Shown: in pieces, positions 52,527-61,270 of the stretch
How the letters are laid out: every line of letters begins with the position of its first letter
Numbering within the stretch: the stretch's first letter is position 1
NCBI GenBank assembly: GCA_009926615.1
Contig: RFOM01000003.1
Coordinates: forward strand, 1-64,000
Length of the DNA: 64,000 nucleotides
DNA from: Pseudomonadota bacterium
GTDB taxonomy: Bacteria > Bdellovibrionota_B > Oligoflexia > Silvanigrellales > Silvanigrellaceae
Direction of reading: 5' to 3'
Translations under genes and position numbers: made by a program
Notes under the pieces: model-generated
Told to the model about the DNA's origin: nothing
The model's input: only the letters and a program-made list of their open reading frames with translations
The model's database searches: none

Positions 52527-53597
52527 ATGAGCAAGACAGTCTTCACATTTGGAAAATTGGCCGCGGCAGCAGGCCTCTTTTTGCTTCTCAGGCCCTCGTC
52601 TGGTTTTTCGCAGACAAACCAGACAGCATCGCCCAAGCTCCCGGTTGCCGCAATTCCGCAGACTCTGACAGCCGAGACACTGGACGCCGTGATTGTGACC
52701 GTCGCCGACGAGCCCGTTCTTCTCAGTGAACTGCAGCAGGCTGTTTTTCAAATTACAAACAGAACCACAAAGCTCAACGCTCTCGGAAAACTCACCGGCG
52801 GAACTCTTTCGCCGAAAGACGCAGAAATGATCCTCGAGCAGCTGATCAATCAGAAAATTTTGTCGCTGCGGACGCGGGAGCTCGGTTTAAATCTCAGCGA
52901 AGACGAACTTGATTCCGAAATCAGAGGGTTTCTTCAGCAACAAAATATTTCCGAAGAAAAATTTCAGGAACTTCTGAAAGCCGAAGGGCAGTCTGTCGAT
53001 TCGCATCGTGATGAATTCAGAAAGCAGGTCGAAACACAGCGGTTTATTGGCAGAGTTATTAGACCACTTGTCAGTGTTACTGATGATCAAGTTCGAGGAT
53101 TTTATTTACAGCAGACCGCCGACAGGGAAAAGTCCCAGCTTGTCCGGCTGCGCAGTCTGATGATCGATATTCCTTCCGGCCTCTCCAGTGACGAACTGCA
53201 GTCGAAAAGAAAACACATCGAAGCAATACGCAGGGACATCGATACAGGGCGGCCATTTGCAGAGCTTGTGCAAATATACTCGGAAGCCAAGAATGCACTT
53301 CAGACCAAAGGCGAGCTTCCTCCGAAACCTCTCAATGAACTGCCGGAAAAACTGCGGGATCGCATCAAAGGAAAGACTCCGCCGCTTGTCGTCGGACCGA
53401 TTGATCTCGGAACCTCTGTTTTCTTTTTTGAGTACCTTGGAACCGAGCTTGGTGACCAAAAGGAATATGAGCGCCTGAAACCCCAATTCGAGGCCAAACT
53501 TCTTGACATTAAATTCCGTGAGAGACTCGACGAATATCTGAGAACCGAAAGAAACAAAGTTAAGGTCAACCGCAGAAATATCAGGTTTGTCCGCTGA
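52527..53597 (+). CDS. SurA-like periplasmic chaperone/peptidyl-prolyl isomerase
   Basis: A 356-residue exported protein with a signal peptide (LAAAAGLFLLLRPSSGFSQT). The SurA N-terminal chaperone domain follows (VIVTVADEPVLLSELQQAVF, then ILEQLINQKILSLRTRELGL), with a helical region EEKFQELLKAEGQSVDSH. The parvulin-like part (RLRSLMIDIPSGLSSDELQS onwards) is weakly conserved and may lack isomerase activity. It probably helps outer-membrane protein folding. ATG has AAGGG at about nine bases. It is 85 bases after the exonuclease gene. Confidence 0.82.
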   Translation: MSKTVFTFGKLAAAAGLFLLLRPSSGFSQTNQTASPKLPVAAIPQTLTAETLDAVIVTVADEPVLLSELQQAVFQITNRTTKLNALGKLTGGTLSPKDAEMILEQLINQKILSLRTRELGLNLSEDELDSEIRGFLQQQNISEEKFQELLKAEGQSVDSHRDEFRKQVETQRFIGRVIRPLVSVTDDQVRGFYLQQTADREKSQLVRLRSLMIDIPSGLSSDELQSKRKHIEAIRRDIDTGRPFAELVQIYSEAKNALQTKGELPPKPLNELPEKLRDRIKGKTPPLVVGPIDLGTSVFFFEYLGTELGDQKEYERLKPQFEAKLLDIKFRERLDEYLRTERNKVKVNRRNIRFVR

Positions 53598-53614
53598 GAA
53601 CTTTTGTCCGCGGA

Positions 53615-54757
53615 TTACTGCTTCTTTGTATTGCCGAAAATCTGCCATTTCTTTTTCATTTCAGGCGGGGCCGAGGTCTCATCGACAACCTGACTGAGCG
53701 GAACGCTCTGAGGCGGAGCCGAAAGATCCTTCTCCGTAAAAACAACGTCGGAGAACTCGCTTGAAACGGGACCCTCGGAGGATGAGTCGGCCAATCCGAT
53801 TCTCGACTGCGGAATTGTGGAATACACAGCCGCATCGGGCCTTGATTCCGCTGCTTCGGACACACCCGCCGGTGCAATACCGATATTGCCGACCTGAGAA
53901 AGCGGATACTGACTTTGATTGAATGCCGCTGCAGAAGACTGCACCGGCTTTTGCTCCGGACGCAGCTGGGCGGATGCACCGCCAATCAGGTCTTCGGAAA
54001 TCTCTTCGTCACTTTCTTTGCGGCGAAGTCGGGCGACAAGCCCGACGATGATTCCTGCACTGACAAACGCGATGACCCAGTACAGCAGCCCTCCGGTCAA
54101 TCCCTTCGCCGAACTTTCGCCTGTCAACTGATTGCCGTTGAATTCGAGTGACGTCATGAAGGGATAGAAATTTTCAAGATTCTTGTCGAAGTTGATCCGA
54201 TGATCAGAGAGCGTCACCCGATACCGCACTTTGTCGGTACCTGTAACGAGAATTGCCTGTCCTGCATCGTGCCCGTCAGCCACAAAGGAAACATAGTAAA
54301 GAAAAGCGCTGCGTCCGTTGGGCAAATCGTCGATTAAATTTTTTTGAAAAATTTTAAATTGAGTTGCGGCACCGTTGAACCGTATGAAACTTTCTTCGAT
54401 TTCTTTGGCTACGTTTTCCAGTGTCTCTTTGGTAAAAGCGACGGGCTTCTTCGCAACGGCAACGGTTATGCTGGGATCGGCAATCAGGCCGCCGGGCAGT
54501 TTCACCCGCGGCGCGCGCTCGGACGGGCGAAGCGTTACGGCAAGTCCGCCGGCTCCCGATTCTGCATTCCAGTTGGCAGGAACACGAATTTTGAATTCCT
54601 GACCAGGTTCTTTGTACTCAAATACACTTTCGGGAACGCTAATCTTCGGCGGGCCCTTTGCAAGAGCACCGGCCGGAAAGCCGGCCTGCGCAGAAACCAA
54701 AAATAACGCAGCAATAAGAACTTTTCTGCAGAAAATTGCCAGACACTCACACAGCAT
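53615..54757 (-). CDS. Hypothetical exported protein with one membrane anchor
   Basis: A 380-residue protein. The N-terminus is a signal peptide (LIAALFLVSAQAGFPAGALA). Then comes a soluble beta-rich domain with EYKEPGQEFKIRVPANWNAE and AILVTGTDKVRYRVTLSDHR. One transmembrane helix follows (LLYWVIAFVSAGIIVGLVARL), then a disordered cytoplasmic tail rich in Ser, Gln and Pro. The first domain recalls proteins that bind PsbP-like or unknown ligands, but no name is given. ATG at 54757 overlaps the end of the TPR gene by 11 bases, so the two are translationally linked. A longer frame to 55003 is inside that gene. Confidence 0.68.
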   Translation of the reverse strand: MLCECLAIFCRKVLIAALFLVSAQAGFPAGALAKGPPKISVPESVFEYKEPGQEFKIRVPANWNAESGAGGLAVTLRPSERAPRVKLPGGLIADPSITVAVAKKPVAFTKETLENVAKEIEESFIRFNGAATQFKIFQKNLIDDLPNGRSAFLYYVSFVADGHDAGQAILVTGTDKVRYRVTLSDHRINFDKNLENFYPFMTSLEFNGNQLTGESSAKGLTGGLLYWVIAFVSAGIIVGLVARLRRKESDEEISEDLIGGASAQLRPEQKPVQSSAAAFNQSQYPLSQVGNIGIAPAGVSEAAESRPDAAVYSTIPQSRIGLADSSSEGPVSSEFSDVVFTEKDLSAPPQSVPLSQVVDETSAPPEMKKKWQIFGNTKKQ

Positions 54758-56306
54758 GCTGCAGGGCCTCGTGGGTATGAACCAATCGCAACGATCGCTC
54801 CACTGCCCGCACCACACCCTCGCTGGTCTCAGGATCGGTATCCAGAAAAAATACAGGCGACTGGGCAGAGAAGTTTTCACACCCGAAGAAGTCGAGCAGT
54901 GCGGTCGTCTCGCGGCCGAGCTGAAGATCAAGAGGAGTTTCGAGTTCCTGATAGCGGCCGACACAGGCTGCAAAACCATATCGTGCATCAGGCGTAACAT
55001 CACTCAAAGAGCACATCACACCCACAACCTGCTGCTGGCCTGTACGCCAGTCATTGCTGCCGAACCGCCGTGCGACAAGAACCAAATCACCTTTTCTGAG
55101 CGCATCGGGGGCGCGCATGAGCAAACTGGGGTGCTTTCTGAAATTTACGACATCGTGATCTTCTACAGACAGGATCCACGCTCTCGGAGCTGATTCCTGT
55201 ACACCCGCGTTCTTTGCATTCGGGCGATCCTGATTTGTGACGGCCGCAGTCTGCACATCGGAGGCTCTTATTTCGCTCAGGGCGAGGCGCAGGGACGCTT
55301 CCGAAAGTCCCAATTTTTCGGCGGCAGTGATAGCCGAAGACAGAGCCTCAATCGCTTCGTCCCGATATTGATCCATGCGATAGCGTTCAAAAAGACGCTT
55401 GCAGAGCGCGCCCAAGGTCGCCTCGTAGTCGTAATCGGACGCTGCAAAGAGTGACCGCGAAGACACGAGAATATCACGTGCCGCAAGAAGATCGCCCGTC
55501 TTTTCGAGACTGTTTGCCAAGGCGACCAGTGCATCCGGATTTTCGGGATTGTCGGCTACAAGCTCCTGCAATACGCGCACGGCCTCGCTCCAGTGACCCT
55601 GAGCCACCGCAAGACGCGCGGCACCCCAAAACGGCTCCGGACAGCGCGGAAAACGCTCGTGAATCATTTCGAATGCGCGTGAAGCTTCTTCAAGATAGTC
55701 GTTCTCAAGCGCATAAATCAGATAGTTGCGGGCAAGAAAGTAGTTCTCGTTGTTTCTCACATTCAGAGCCTGCAAATACTGCAGGCCTTTTTCACGCCTT
55801 ATTCTCTGAGGAGATTCGGCGTTGTACACGGCCACCGACTCGACGTGCAAAATACTCTTCCGGTATTGAGTCTTGTTCAGAAACCGGATTATTTTTGCAG
55901 AGAATCTGCGTTCGCCGCAGTAGGCAAGCGAAAGAACACTCAAAGACAGGAATGAAGCTGACGAGTGGCGGAGACCAAGCAGGTGCCTTGCGAGGCTCTT
56001 GAGAGCAGAAAAGTTGTGATCGGCGCGCAGAGCTTCAATCCAGAATCGATACAGCCTGAAGGTTGCACGATAACCGCAGCCGGCTGCAATCACCCGTGCC
56101 GCAAGATCTTCTACCTCGTCGGTTGCACCCTTCCAAAAGAGCAGCTCGCAACAGCGCAGCGCTGCCCTGACATCCTTCGAACTCAGGTTGCCGCCCTGCA
56201 GCGCCCGTCCGACCTTTGCCCGCAGTGGCTCAATCTCGGGATTGAAGGTTCCCGATGCATTAAGATTTGCGTGAGGATAGAATCTGTTACCGCGGCGTTC
56301 ACCCAT
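54747..56306 (-). CDS. TPR-repeat protein with unknown C-terminal domain
   Basis: A 519-residue soluble protein. The first two thirds consist of tetratricopeptide-like helical pairs (PFWGAARLAVAQGHWSEAVR, then VLQELVADNPENPDALVALA). The last 150 residues form a separate beta-rich domain (ILSVEDHDVVNFRKHPSLLM; LVLVARRFGSNDWRTGQQQV) unlike any I know. ATG at 56306 has AAGGAG eight bases upstream. It ends overlapping the membrane-anchored gene, so the products may work together. The TPR part suggests a scaffold. Confidence 0.72.
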   Translation of the reverse strand: MGERRGNRFYPHANLNASGTFNPEIEPLRAKVGRALQGGNLSSKDVRAALRCCELLFWKGATDEVEDLAARVIAAGCGYRATFRLYRFWIEALRADHNFSALKSLARHLLGLRHSSASFLSLSVLSLAYCGERRFSAKIIRFLNKTQYRKSILHVESVAVYNAESPQRIRREKGLQYLQALNVRNNENYFLARNYLIYALENDYLEEASRAFEMIHERFPRCPEPFWGAARLAVAQGHWSEAVRVLQELVADNPENPDALVALANSLEKTGDLLAARDILVSSRSLFAASDYDYEATLGALCKRLFERYRMDQYRDEAIEALSSAITAAEKLGLSEASLRLALSEIRASDVQTAAVTNQDRPNAKNAGVQESAPRAWILSVEDHDVVNFRKHPSLLMRAPDALRKGDLVLVARRFGSNDWRTGQQQVVGVMCSLSDVTPDARYGFAACVGRYQELETPLDLQLGRETTALLDFFGCENFSAQSPVFFLDTDPETSEGVVRAVERSLRLVHTHEALQHAV

Positions 56307-56438
56307 ATTCAAAACTCCTTCCGGCTGTCCTGAGATTAGCAACCGCGAAGGGTATCGGTGAGGAACAAAACTTCACTGAGCAGGCTTACGTCAAAGCCGG
56401 TTACCGGGATGAAAATCCGAGCAGGCAAAAGTGTCCCC

Positions 56439-58901
56439 TCAGAACTCAACAACCTGATCTGCAAAGCGAAGAAACTCTTCTCTGTTTTCGAGGACGACAA
56501 AGCTTGCACCACGGGAAACCATCATGCGGAGCAAACGACCCAGTGTGGCGATGTCCGGCGTGTGCAAACCCGTGCCCGGATGCAAAAGCAAAAACCAAGA
56601 TCCCTCGAGCTGCGAGCGCCTTAATTCAAGAGTCAGGGTCAATCTTTGCAGCTCTCCTCCGCTCAGCGAGTCCATTCCCTGACCCAATGTGATGTAGCCG
56701 AGACCAAACTCGAGCGCTGCAGACAGACGACTCTCAATTAACCGGACGTGAGCGAAAAATTTGCGCGCTTCATCCAAACTCAAATTCATTATTTCAGCCA
56801 GATTGAGACCCTTGAATCTTGGAATCAGACTTTTCTGGGACAATTTGGTTCCCAGACATTCTTCGCAACCGACTTCGACCGGCGGACCGAAGCGCTGCGG
56901 GATCTCGATGTATCCCCGCCCTTCGCAGGAAGGACATCGGCCGACTTTTGAATTCCACGAAAAATGAGATGCCGTGAGTCCCATGACCTGCGATTGGGGC
57001 AACTTCGCGAAAATTTCGCGCATCGGAACAAGTACATCCAATGCGGCTGCGACCGTTCTCCGCGACGTGCGAACCAAGCTTCCCGGCCGGACGTCATGCA
57101 GGGAATTCACAAGAATTGTGCCCTCGGGCCGAAATTGACAAAACTCAAGCGAACCGGCTTTTGGTATCTGCAATTCCAGCATTTTTTCCAGAGCAGGCCA
57201 AACACACAGCTCGATGAACGACCCCTTTCCGCGACCGGCCTCACCGCGGATTAAAGTCAGGCTGGCTTGGGGAAGTTTTATCGACTTCTTCTGTGCGGTG
57301 CGCACAGAAATGTTTTCCAGCACAAGAGCGCCGGCAATTTTTTCATCTTTCTCTTTTTTTTCTTCCGGAGCTTTCCGGCTTCTGAGGTTGGGTCGTGCCG
57401 GCCTGAAAAATCCCTGCGTCAGAGCAGAGGCAGCAGCCTCAAAAAGTGAGTTCTCTTTTGCCAGAAGCATTTCTGCAATCTGACTTTCCCCGCAAAACCG
57501 GTCGACAATTTTTCCGCCCAGTCGTCCGGCCCCCGGTCCCATCAGGAAAACTTCGTCGCACTTTCTCAGAAATTGAGGATGATGTTCTACGACAAGCACG
57601 GAGGAGCCGTTTTCAACAAGTCTGCCCAAGACCTGAACCAGCTGATTAACCTCGGCGCCCGTGAGGCCCTGACATGGTTCATCCATAATATAGAGCGCGC
57701 CGCGCAGCTGATTTGAAATCATTGATGCGAGCCTTAAACGCTGCAAATCACCCGGCGAAAGACTTGCTCCTTCGCGGTTGAGGGTCAGGTGTCCCAAACC
57801 AAGCTGACACATGGTCTCGACCAGTCGCAGCGCTTCAGACAAAACCTGAAGGCGCGCCCGCTCGGTTCCTGCATCGGGCTGAAAGGAAATTTTCAAATGA
57901 TGCAGCAGTTCCGCGACCGGCGTGCGGTGAAGGGATTCGAATAAAAGGGACTGGACGCGGACTATCGGTCTTGCCGGATTCAGGCGGCTGCCGGAACATT
58001 TCCTGCAGGGATAAATATCAGCCGGCAGATCTTCGTCCTGCGAGCCCGTACCCGCGCAGGTTTCACAGCGTGCAAGAGACGAATGACTGAAATATCGCGG
58101 ATCAAGCCGCGGCGCACTCTCACCGCACTGAGGGCAGGCAGACCTTGTATTGAATTTCTGCGATGAAGATTTTTGTTCAATTTTGACAACGCCCTTGCCG
58201 TATTCCAAAGCCTGACTGACGGCTCTTTCCAGTCGTGCACGGCGCTCGGGCAGGACTTGGACGGCATCGATCATGACTTCAATTGTATTCAGTTTCTTGG
58301 CATCGATGACGATTCGCTGTTCTTCGTCCTGCAGAGAATATGTTTGACCGTTGATGCGCATTTTGGAAAAACCGAGTTGCCTGAATTTTTCGATCTCCTG
58401 CGCGAAAGCACCTTTTCTTTTCTCGACAATCGGAGCTGTAACGGTGATCTTTTCACCGGCAAACGAAGTCTCAATCCTCGACATCAGTTCACGGAACGGG
58501 GTTGCGCGCAGCGGAATATCGCAATTGCGGCAGTGCACTTCTCCGAACGCTGCGTAATAGACGCGCAGCAGATCGCTCACACCCGAAATGGTTCCGACGG
58601 TCGACAATTTGCCGGCAACACCCTGCCGCTGGGACAACCCGAGCGCCGCCGGCAGCCCGCGTATCGCTTTGAATTTTGGCCGCACCGTTCTGGACCAGAA
58701 CGAGTGCCCCATAAGATGAACCGGAGCATGACTGGCATCCGCAAACCGACGAAATGCCTCGACGTAAAGCGTGTCAAAAATCAGACTCGACTTTCCCGAG
58801 CCGCTGACGCCGGTAAATGCGATTAATTTGTTTTTCGGGATGTCCACATCAACAGACTGCAAGTTGTGCTCATGTGCACCTTTTACCTCTATCGTCTGCA
58901 T
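56439..58901 (-). CDS. UvrA-like ABC ATPase with one degenerate ATP site
   Basis: An 820-residue relative of excinuclease subunit A. NBD I has an intact Walker A (GVSGSGKSS, residues 31-39), Walker B LYIMDEPCQGL (near 405) and His loop VVEHH, but its signature is LSPGD (near 382), not LSGGE. NBD II has signature LSGGE (near 747), but Walker A is GEAGRGKGS (near 555), Walker B LLLHPGTGLH (near 774), and the His loop lacks its histidine. A UvrB-binding-like part (VEKRKGAFAQEIEKFRQLGF) is present, but the insertion domain between CETCAGTG and CRKCSG is only some 14 residues. The zinc ligands CPSCEGRG and CEECLGTK are kept. ATG has GGAGAGG upstream. It may be UvrA or a specialised relative. Confidence 0.88.
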   Translation of the reverse strand: MQTIEVKGAHEHNLQSVDVDIPKNKLIAFTGVSGSGKSSLIFDTLYVEAFRRFADASHAPVHLMGHSFWSRTVRPKFKAIRGLPAALGLSQRQGVAGKLSTVGTISGVSDLLRVYYAAFGEVHCRNCDIPLRATPFRELMSRIETSFAGEKITVTAPIVEKRKGAFAQEIEKFRQLGFSKMRINGQTYSLQDEEQRIVIDAKKLNTIEVMIDAVQVLPERRARLERAVSQALEYGKGVVKIEQKSSSQKFNTRSACPQCGESAPRLDPRYFSHSSLARCETCAGTGSQDEDLPADIYPCRKCSGSRLNPARPIVRVQSLLFESLHRTPVAELLHHLKISFQPDAGTERARLQVLSEALRLVETMCQLGLGHLTLNREGASLSPGDLQRLRLASMISNQLRGALYIMDEPCQGLTGAEVNQLVQVLGRLVENGSSVLVVEHHPQFLRKCDEVFLMGPGAGRLGGKIVDRFCGESQIAEMLLAKENSLFEAAASALTQGFFRPARPNLRSRKAPEEKKEKDEKIAGALVLENISVRTAQKKSIKLPQASLTLIRGEAGRGKGSFIELCVWPALEKMLELQIPKAGSLEFCQFRPEGTILVNSLHDVRPGSLVRTSRRTVAAALDVLVPMREIFAKLPQSQVMGLTASHFSWNSKVGRCPSCEGRGYIEIPQRFGPPVEVGCEECLGTKLSQKSLIPRFKGLNLAEIMNLSLDEARKFFAHVRLIESRLSAALEFGLGYITLGQGMDSLSGGELQRLTLTLELRRSQLEGSWFLLLHPGTGLHTPDIATLGRLLRMMVSRGASFVVLENREEFLRFADQVVEF

Positions 58902-59046
58902 TTTGCCTCTCCATGCGATGTCCCGACATTGACGCCGTGCGCACTATATCAGAGTCGGGTAGGATTAATTGAGCCCTGTGCGGGAGAAAATGAGTCCAAC
59001 GGGTTGGCCTCAGTCACTCAATCAACCCAAGACGGAATATCGTTGT

Positions 59047-60210
59047 ATGATAAACGGCGAGTCAGGAACAGTGAGAACAGACGTGCATACACAGATTGAC
59101 TTTCAAGCAATTTTGAAAGCTCATGAACAGGGGCTTTCTCCCTCGGAGGGCAGCCTCGCCCTTATTGCGGGTGATGCGAGCGACCGGAAATTTTACCGCC
59201 TGCAATCCGCCGGCCTCAACGCCATCTGCATGAAATTTCCCAAATGGGACGGAGGTTACGGGGGCGATCCGCTGAGTTGGCTCGGCATGCACTCGGCTCT
59301 CATCGGAATTGGAATACCTGTCCCGCAGGTGCTCTGCGTAGATGAGCAAAATGCGTGCATCTGGACAGAAGACTTTGGCGACCAATTTTTAAATCATTGG
59401 CTCGGAAATCAGACACTCGACGAAAATAATCCCGACTGCGGACCGACTTTGGCGCTCTACAAAGACGCATTGGAACTGCTCGTTCAAACCCAGTATCCGC
59501 GTCGCCACATTCTCAGCCATCCGGCTCAGGACCGTGCGTTTGATTTTGAAAAACTGATGTTTGAAATGAATTTTTTCATCACCCACTTTGTCAAGGGATG
59601 GCTCGGATTACCGCTCACCGACAACGACCCGCGTGACCACAATATGCTCAAGGAGCTGGAATCGCTGTGCACGCTGCTGCACGGTTCCGAAAGAGTTCTC
59701 TGCCACAGGGATTACCACGTCCGTAACGTCATGGTGGTCGGCGGTCATGTGAAATGGATTGACTTTCAGGATGCCCGCATGGGGCCGCACACCTACGATG
59801 TTGTCAGTCTTGTGCGGGACAGCTACACCCGAATTACTCCCGCAACGCGGGTATCCCTGCTTAAATTCTACGGCACAAAGCTCAACGAGGCGCGCGCGCG
59901 TTCAGGCAGACCTGCGCTGAACATGGAATCACTCTCGCACGAGGCTTCTCTTATGGGATTGCAGCGCAACATCAAGGCGCTCGGGAGCTTTGGATATCTC
60001 GCAACCCAAAAGCAAAAAACGGGATATCTGAAATACGTCGGCTCAACAATCGACACCATTCTCTCGGATGACTTTGCCAAAACATCAGGAATGAGAATTG
60101 CGGACGCATTTCCCGACACAATTGAATTTTTGAAGGACATAAAAGAAGGACGCTGGAAGGCACTGTTCGAAGCAAAACTCCGGGCCTACGGTGTCAGCGA
60201 AACCTTTTAA
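59047..60210 (+). CDS. amgK: N-acetylmuramate/N-acetylglucosamine kinase, AmgK type
   Basis: A 387-residue sugar kinase of the aminoglycoside-phosphotransferase fold. AmgK phosphorylates the anomeric position of MurNAc and GlcNAc so that MurU can make UDP-MurNAc. Visible motifs are AGDASDRKFYRLQ (nucleotide loop), VLCHRDYHVRNVMVVGG (catalytic HxD loop, near residue 220) and WIDFQDARMGPHTYDVVSLV (metal loop). The start is uncertain: ATG at 59047 is used; ATG at 58990 and GTG at 59071 are alternatives. MurU is encoded 1.9 kb downstream on the same strand, beyond a block of minus-strand genes. The substrate call rests on the MurU pairing. Confidence 0.83.
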   Translation: MINGESGTVRTDVHTQIDFQAILKAHEQGLSPSEGSLALIAGDASDRKFYRLQSAGLNAICMKFPKWDGGYGGDPLSWLGMHSALIGIGIPVPQVLCVDEQNACIWTEDFGDQFLNHWLGNQTLDENNPDCGPTLALYKDALELLVQTQYPRRHILSHPAQDRAFDFEKLMFEMNFFITHFVKGWLGLPLTDNDPRDHNMLKELESLCTLLHGSERVLCHRDYHVRNVMVVGGHVKWIDFQDARMGPHTYDVVSLVRDSYTRITPATRVSLLKFYGTKLNEARARSGRPALNMESLSHEASLMGLQRNIKALGSFGYLATQKQKTGYLKYVGSTIDTILSDDFAKTSGMRIADAFPDTIEFLKDIKEGRWKALFEAKLRAYGVSETF

Positions 60211-60235
60211 AAATTAAAATCCGGATGAATCCGGC
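60209..60235 (-). terminator. Terminator of the gene at 60240-60578
   Basis: On the minus strand CCGGA and TCCGG pair around a four-base loop, followed by ATTTTAATTTTT. It lies just past the stop of the small exported protein gene. It overlaps the last bases of amgK on the other strand. The stem is short, so efficiency is doubtful. Confidence 0.5.
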
Positions 60236-60239
60236 TGCC

Positions 60240-60578
60240 TTATTCTTTTAATTGGGAAATCGGAATCACTTCATACTGACCTGCGGCGCGATCAACAAGA
60301 ACTGTGACCGTGCGGGTTTGTTTGTCGATCATGTAGGGATAATCTCCGCGCTGCGACCCGAAGCGTCTGTCAAGCCAAGTCTTTAGACCCGCTGAAATAC
60401 GAACATCGTCCGCAGTCATTTCGAGTTCGACTGTCTTGTTTTCTTCCTGCAGAGAAAGTTTCTTCGGAGGCGGATTGTTGATCACAATGCTGCCGGCATG
60501 AGCGAGTTCCGCTGCCGCGCCCTGAGCAATCACAATTCCCGTCAGCACAACGCGAAGCACAAGATTAAGCTTTGTCAT
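60240..60578 (-). CDS. Hypothetical small exported protein
   Basis: A 112-residue protein with a signal peptide (LRVVLTGIVIAQGAAAELAH). The mature part is short and charged, with NNPPPKKLSLQEENKTVELE and RRFGSQRGDYPYMIDKQTRT. No family recognised. ATG at 60578 has GGGGAGG about ten bases upstream and overlaps the end of the preceding gene by 14 bases, so the two are linked. It is followed by a weak terminator, then amgK convergently. Confidence 0.68.
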   Translation of the reverse strand: MTKLNLVLRVVLTGIVIAQGAAAELAHAGSIVINNPPPKKLSLQEENKTVELEMTADDVRISAGLKTWLDRRFGSQRGDYPYMIDKQTRTVTVLVDRAAGQYEVIPISQLKE

Positions 60579-61119
60579 GACGCGTGATCCTCCCCGAAAT
60601 AATGAGATCAAAAGCGGTGTTTTGTTCGCCGGACTCCGCTGTTCCCGGATTCGAAGCATGCTTGAGAATAACCTGACGGATCTCTTCAAGGAGAGATTCC
60701 GAAGCACGGACGCTTTCGCCGAGACCGTGATAATAGCAGTACAGACTGTTTTGAGGCGTATCGTTCAGACTCGCAACTTTTGCGAGCGCCATTGCACGGT
60801 CTGCAGCCACCAGAGCAGCCGACACGGAGTCATGACCCATAAATTCAAGACCGCTCGCAAGTGCCTCGTAGCCGCACTTCCTCGCCTTGGACACACGAAT
60901 GGCTTCGTGCTGAACCAACAGCGGGATATGAAGATTTTCAATGTAGAGCTGAACAATTTCCGGTTCGCCTGACTGGGCCAGAAGAACGCCGGTGTTCAAA
61001 GGACGATCGGCGAGGATGTTATGAAAAACCTCGATCAATTCGGGATGATGTTTGATGAAACGATACAACTGAGGTTGCGCTTCCTCGCTCACCAGCATTT
61101 TGGGTAACAGGTTAGTCAC
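60565..61119 (-). CDS. Hypothetical protein, partner of the small exported protein
   Basis: A 184-residue soluble, mainly helical protein without recognised family. It shows QLYRFIKHHPELIEVFHNIL, EIVQLYIENLHIPLLVQHEA, CYYHGLGESVRASESLLEEI and a final FDLIISGRITRH. GTG at 61119 has GGAGGGAG four to six bases upstream and is preferred to the longer frame reaching 61194. A hairpin lies between it and the regulator gene upstream. Function unknown. Confidence 0.68.
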   Translation of the reverse strand: MTNLLPKMLVSEEAQPQLYRFIKHHPELIEVFHNILADRPLNTGVLLAQSGEPEIVQLYIENLHIPLLVQHEAIRVSKARKCGYEALASGLEFMGHDSVSAALVAADRAMALAKVASLNDTPQNSLYCYYHGLGESVRASESLLEEIRQVILKHASNPGTAESGEQNTAFDLIISGRITRHDKA

Positions 61120-61204
61120 AGGTCTCCCTCCGCACGTCCGATTTGTTAATTGGCCGGTCGACCAACTTGTAACATGCACAACAGGCCGCTGCAAGAATGG
61201 CCGA

Positions 61205-61229
61205 CAAAAATTTTGCCGGCCTCGGCCGG
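61205..61229 (-). terminator. Possible terminator after the HTH regulator gene
   Basis: CCGGC and GCCGG pair around CGAG on the minus strand, followed by AAAATTTTT. It lies 41 bases past the regulator stop. It would partly separate the regulator from the two unknown genes downstream. The stem is only five pairs and the T run is short. Confidence 0.42.
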
Positions 61230-61270
61230 ATTGCGGAAATTGAGAGAGAAATTCAGAAAAGACGCAGTTT

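Noticed and set aside
54757-55003. A longer N-terminus for the membrane-anchored protein
   Set aside because: It lies inside the TPR gene and would bury the signal peptide.
61200-61235. Palindromic GC-rich sequence as a mobile-element border
   Set aside because: It is better explained as a terminator hairpin; there is no matching repeat at the other side of the minus-strand block.
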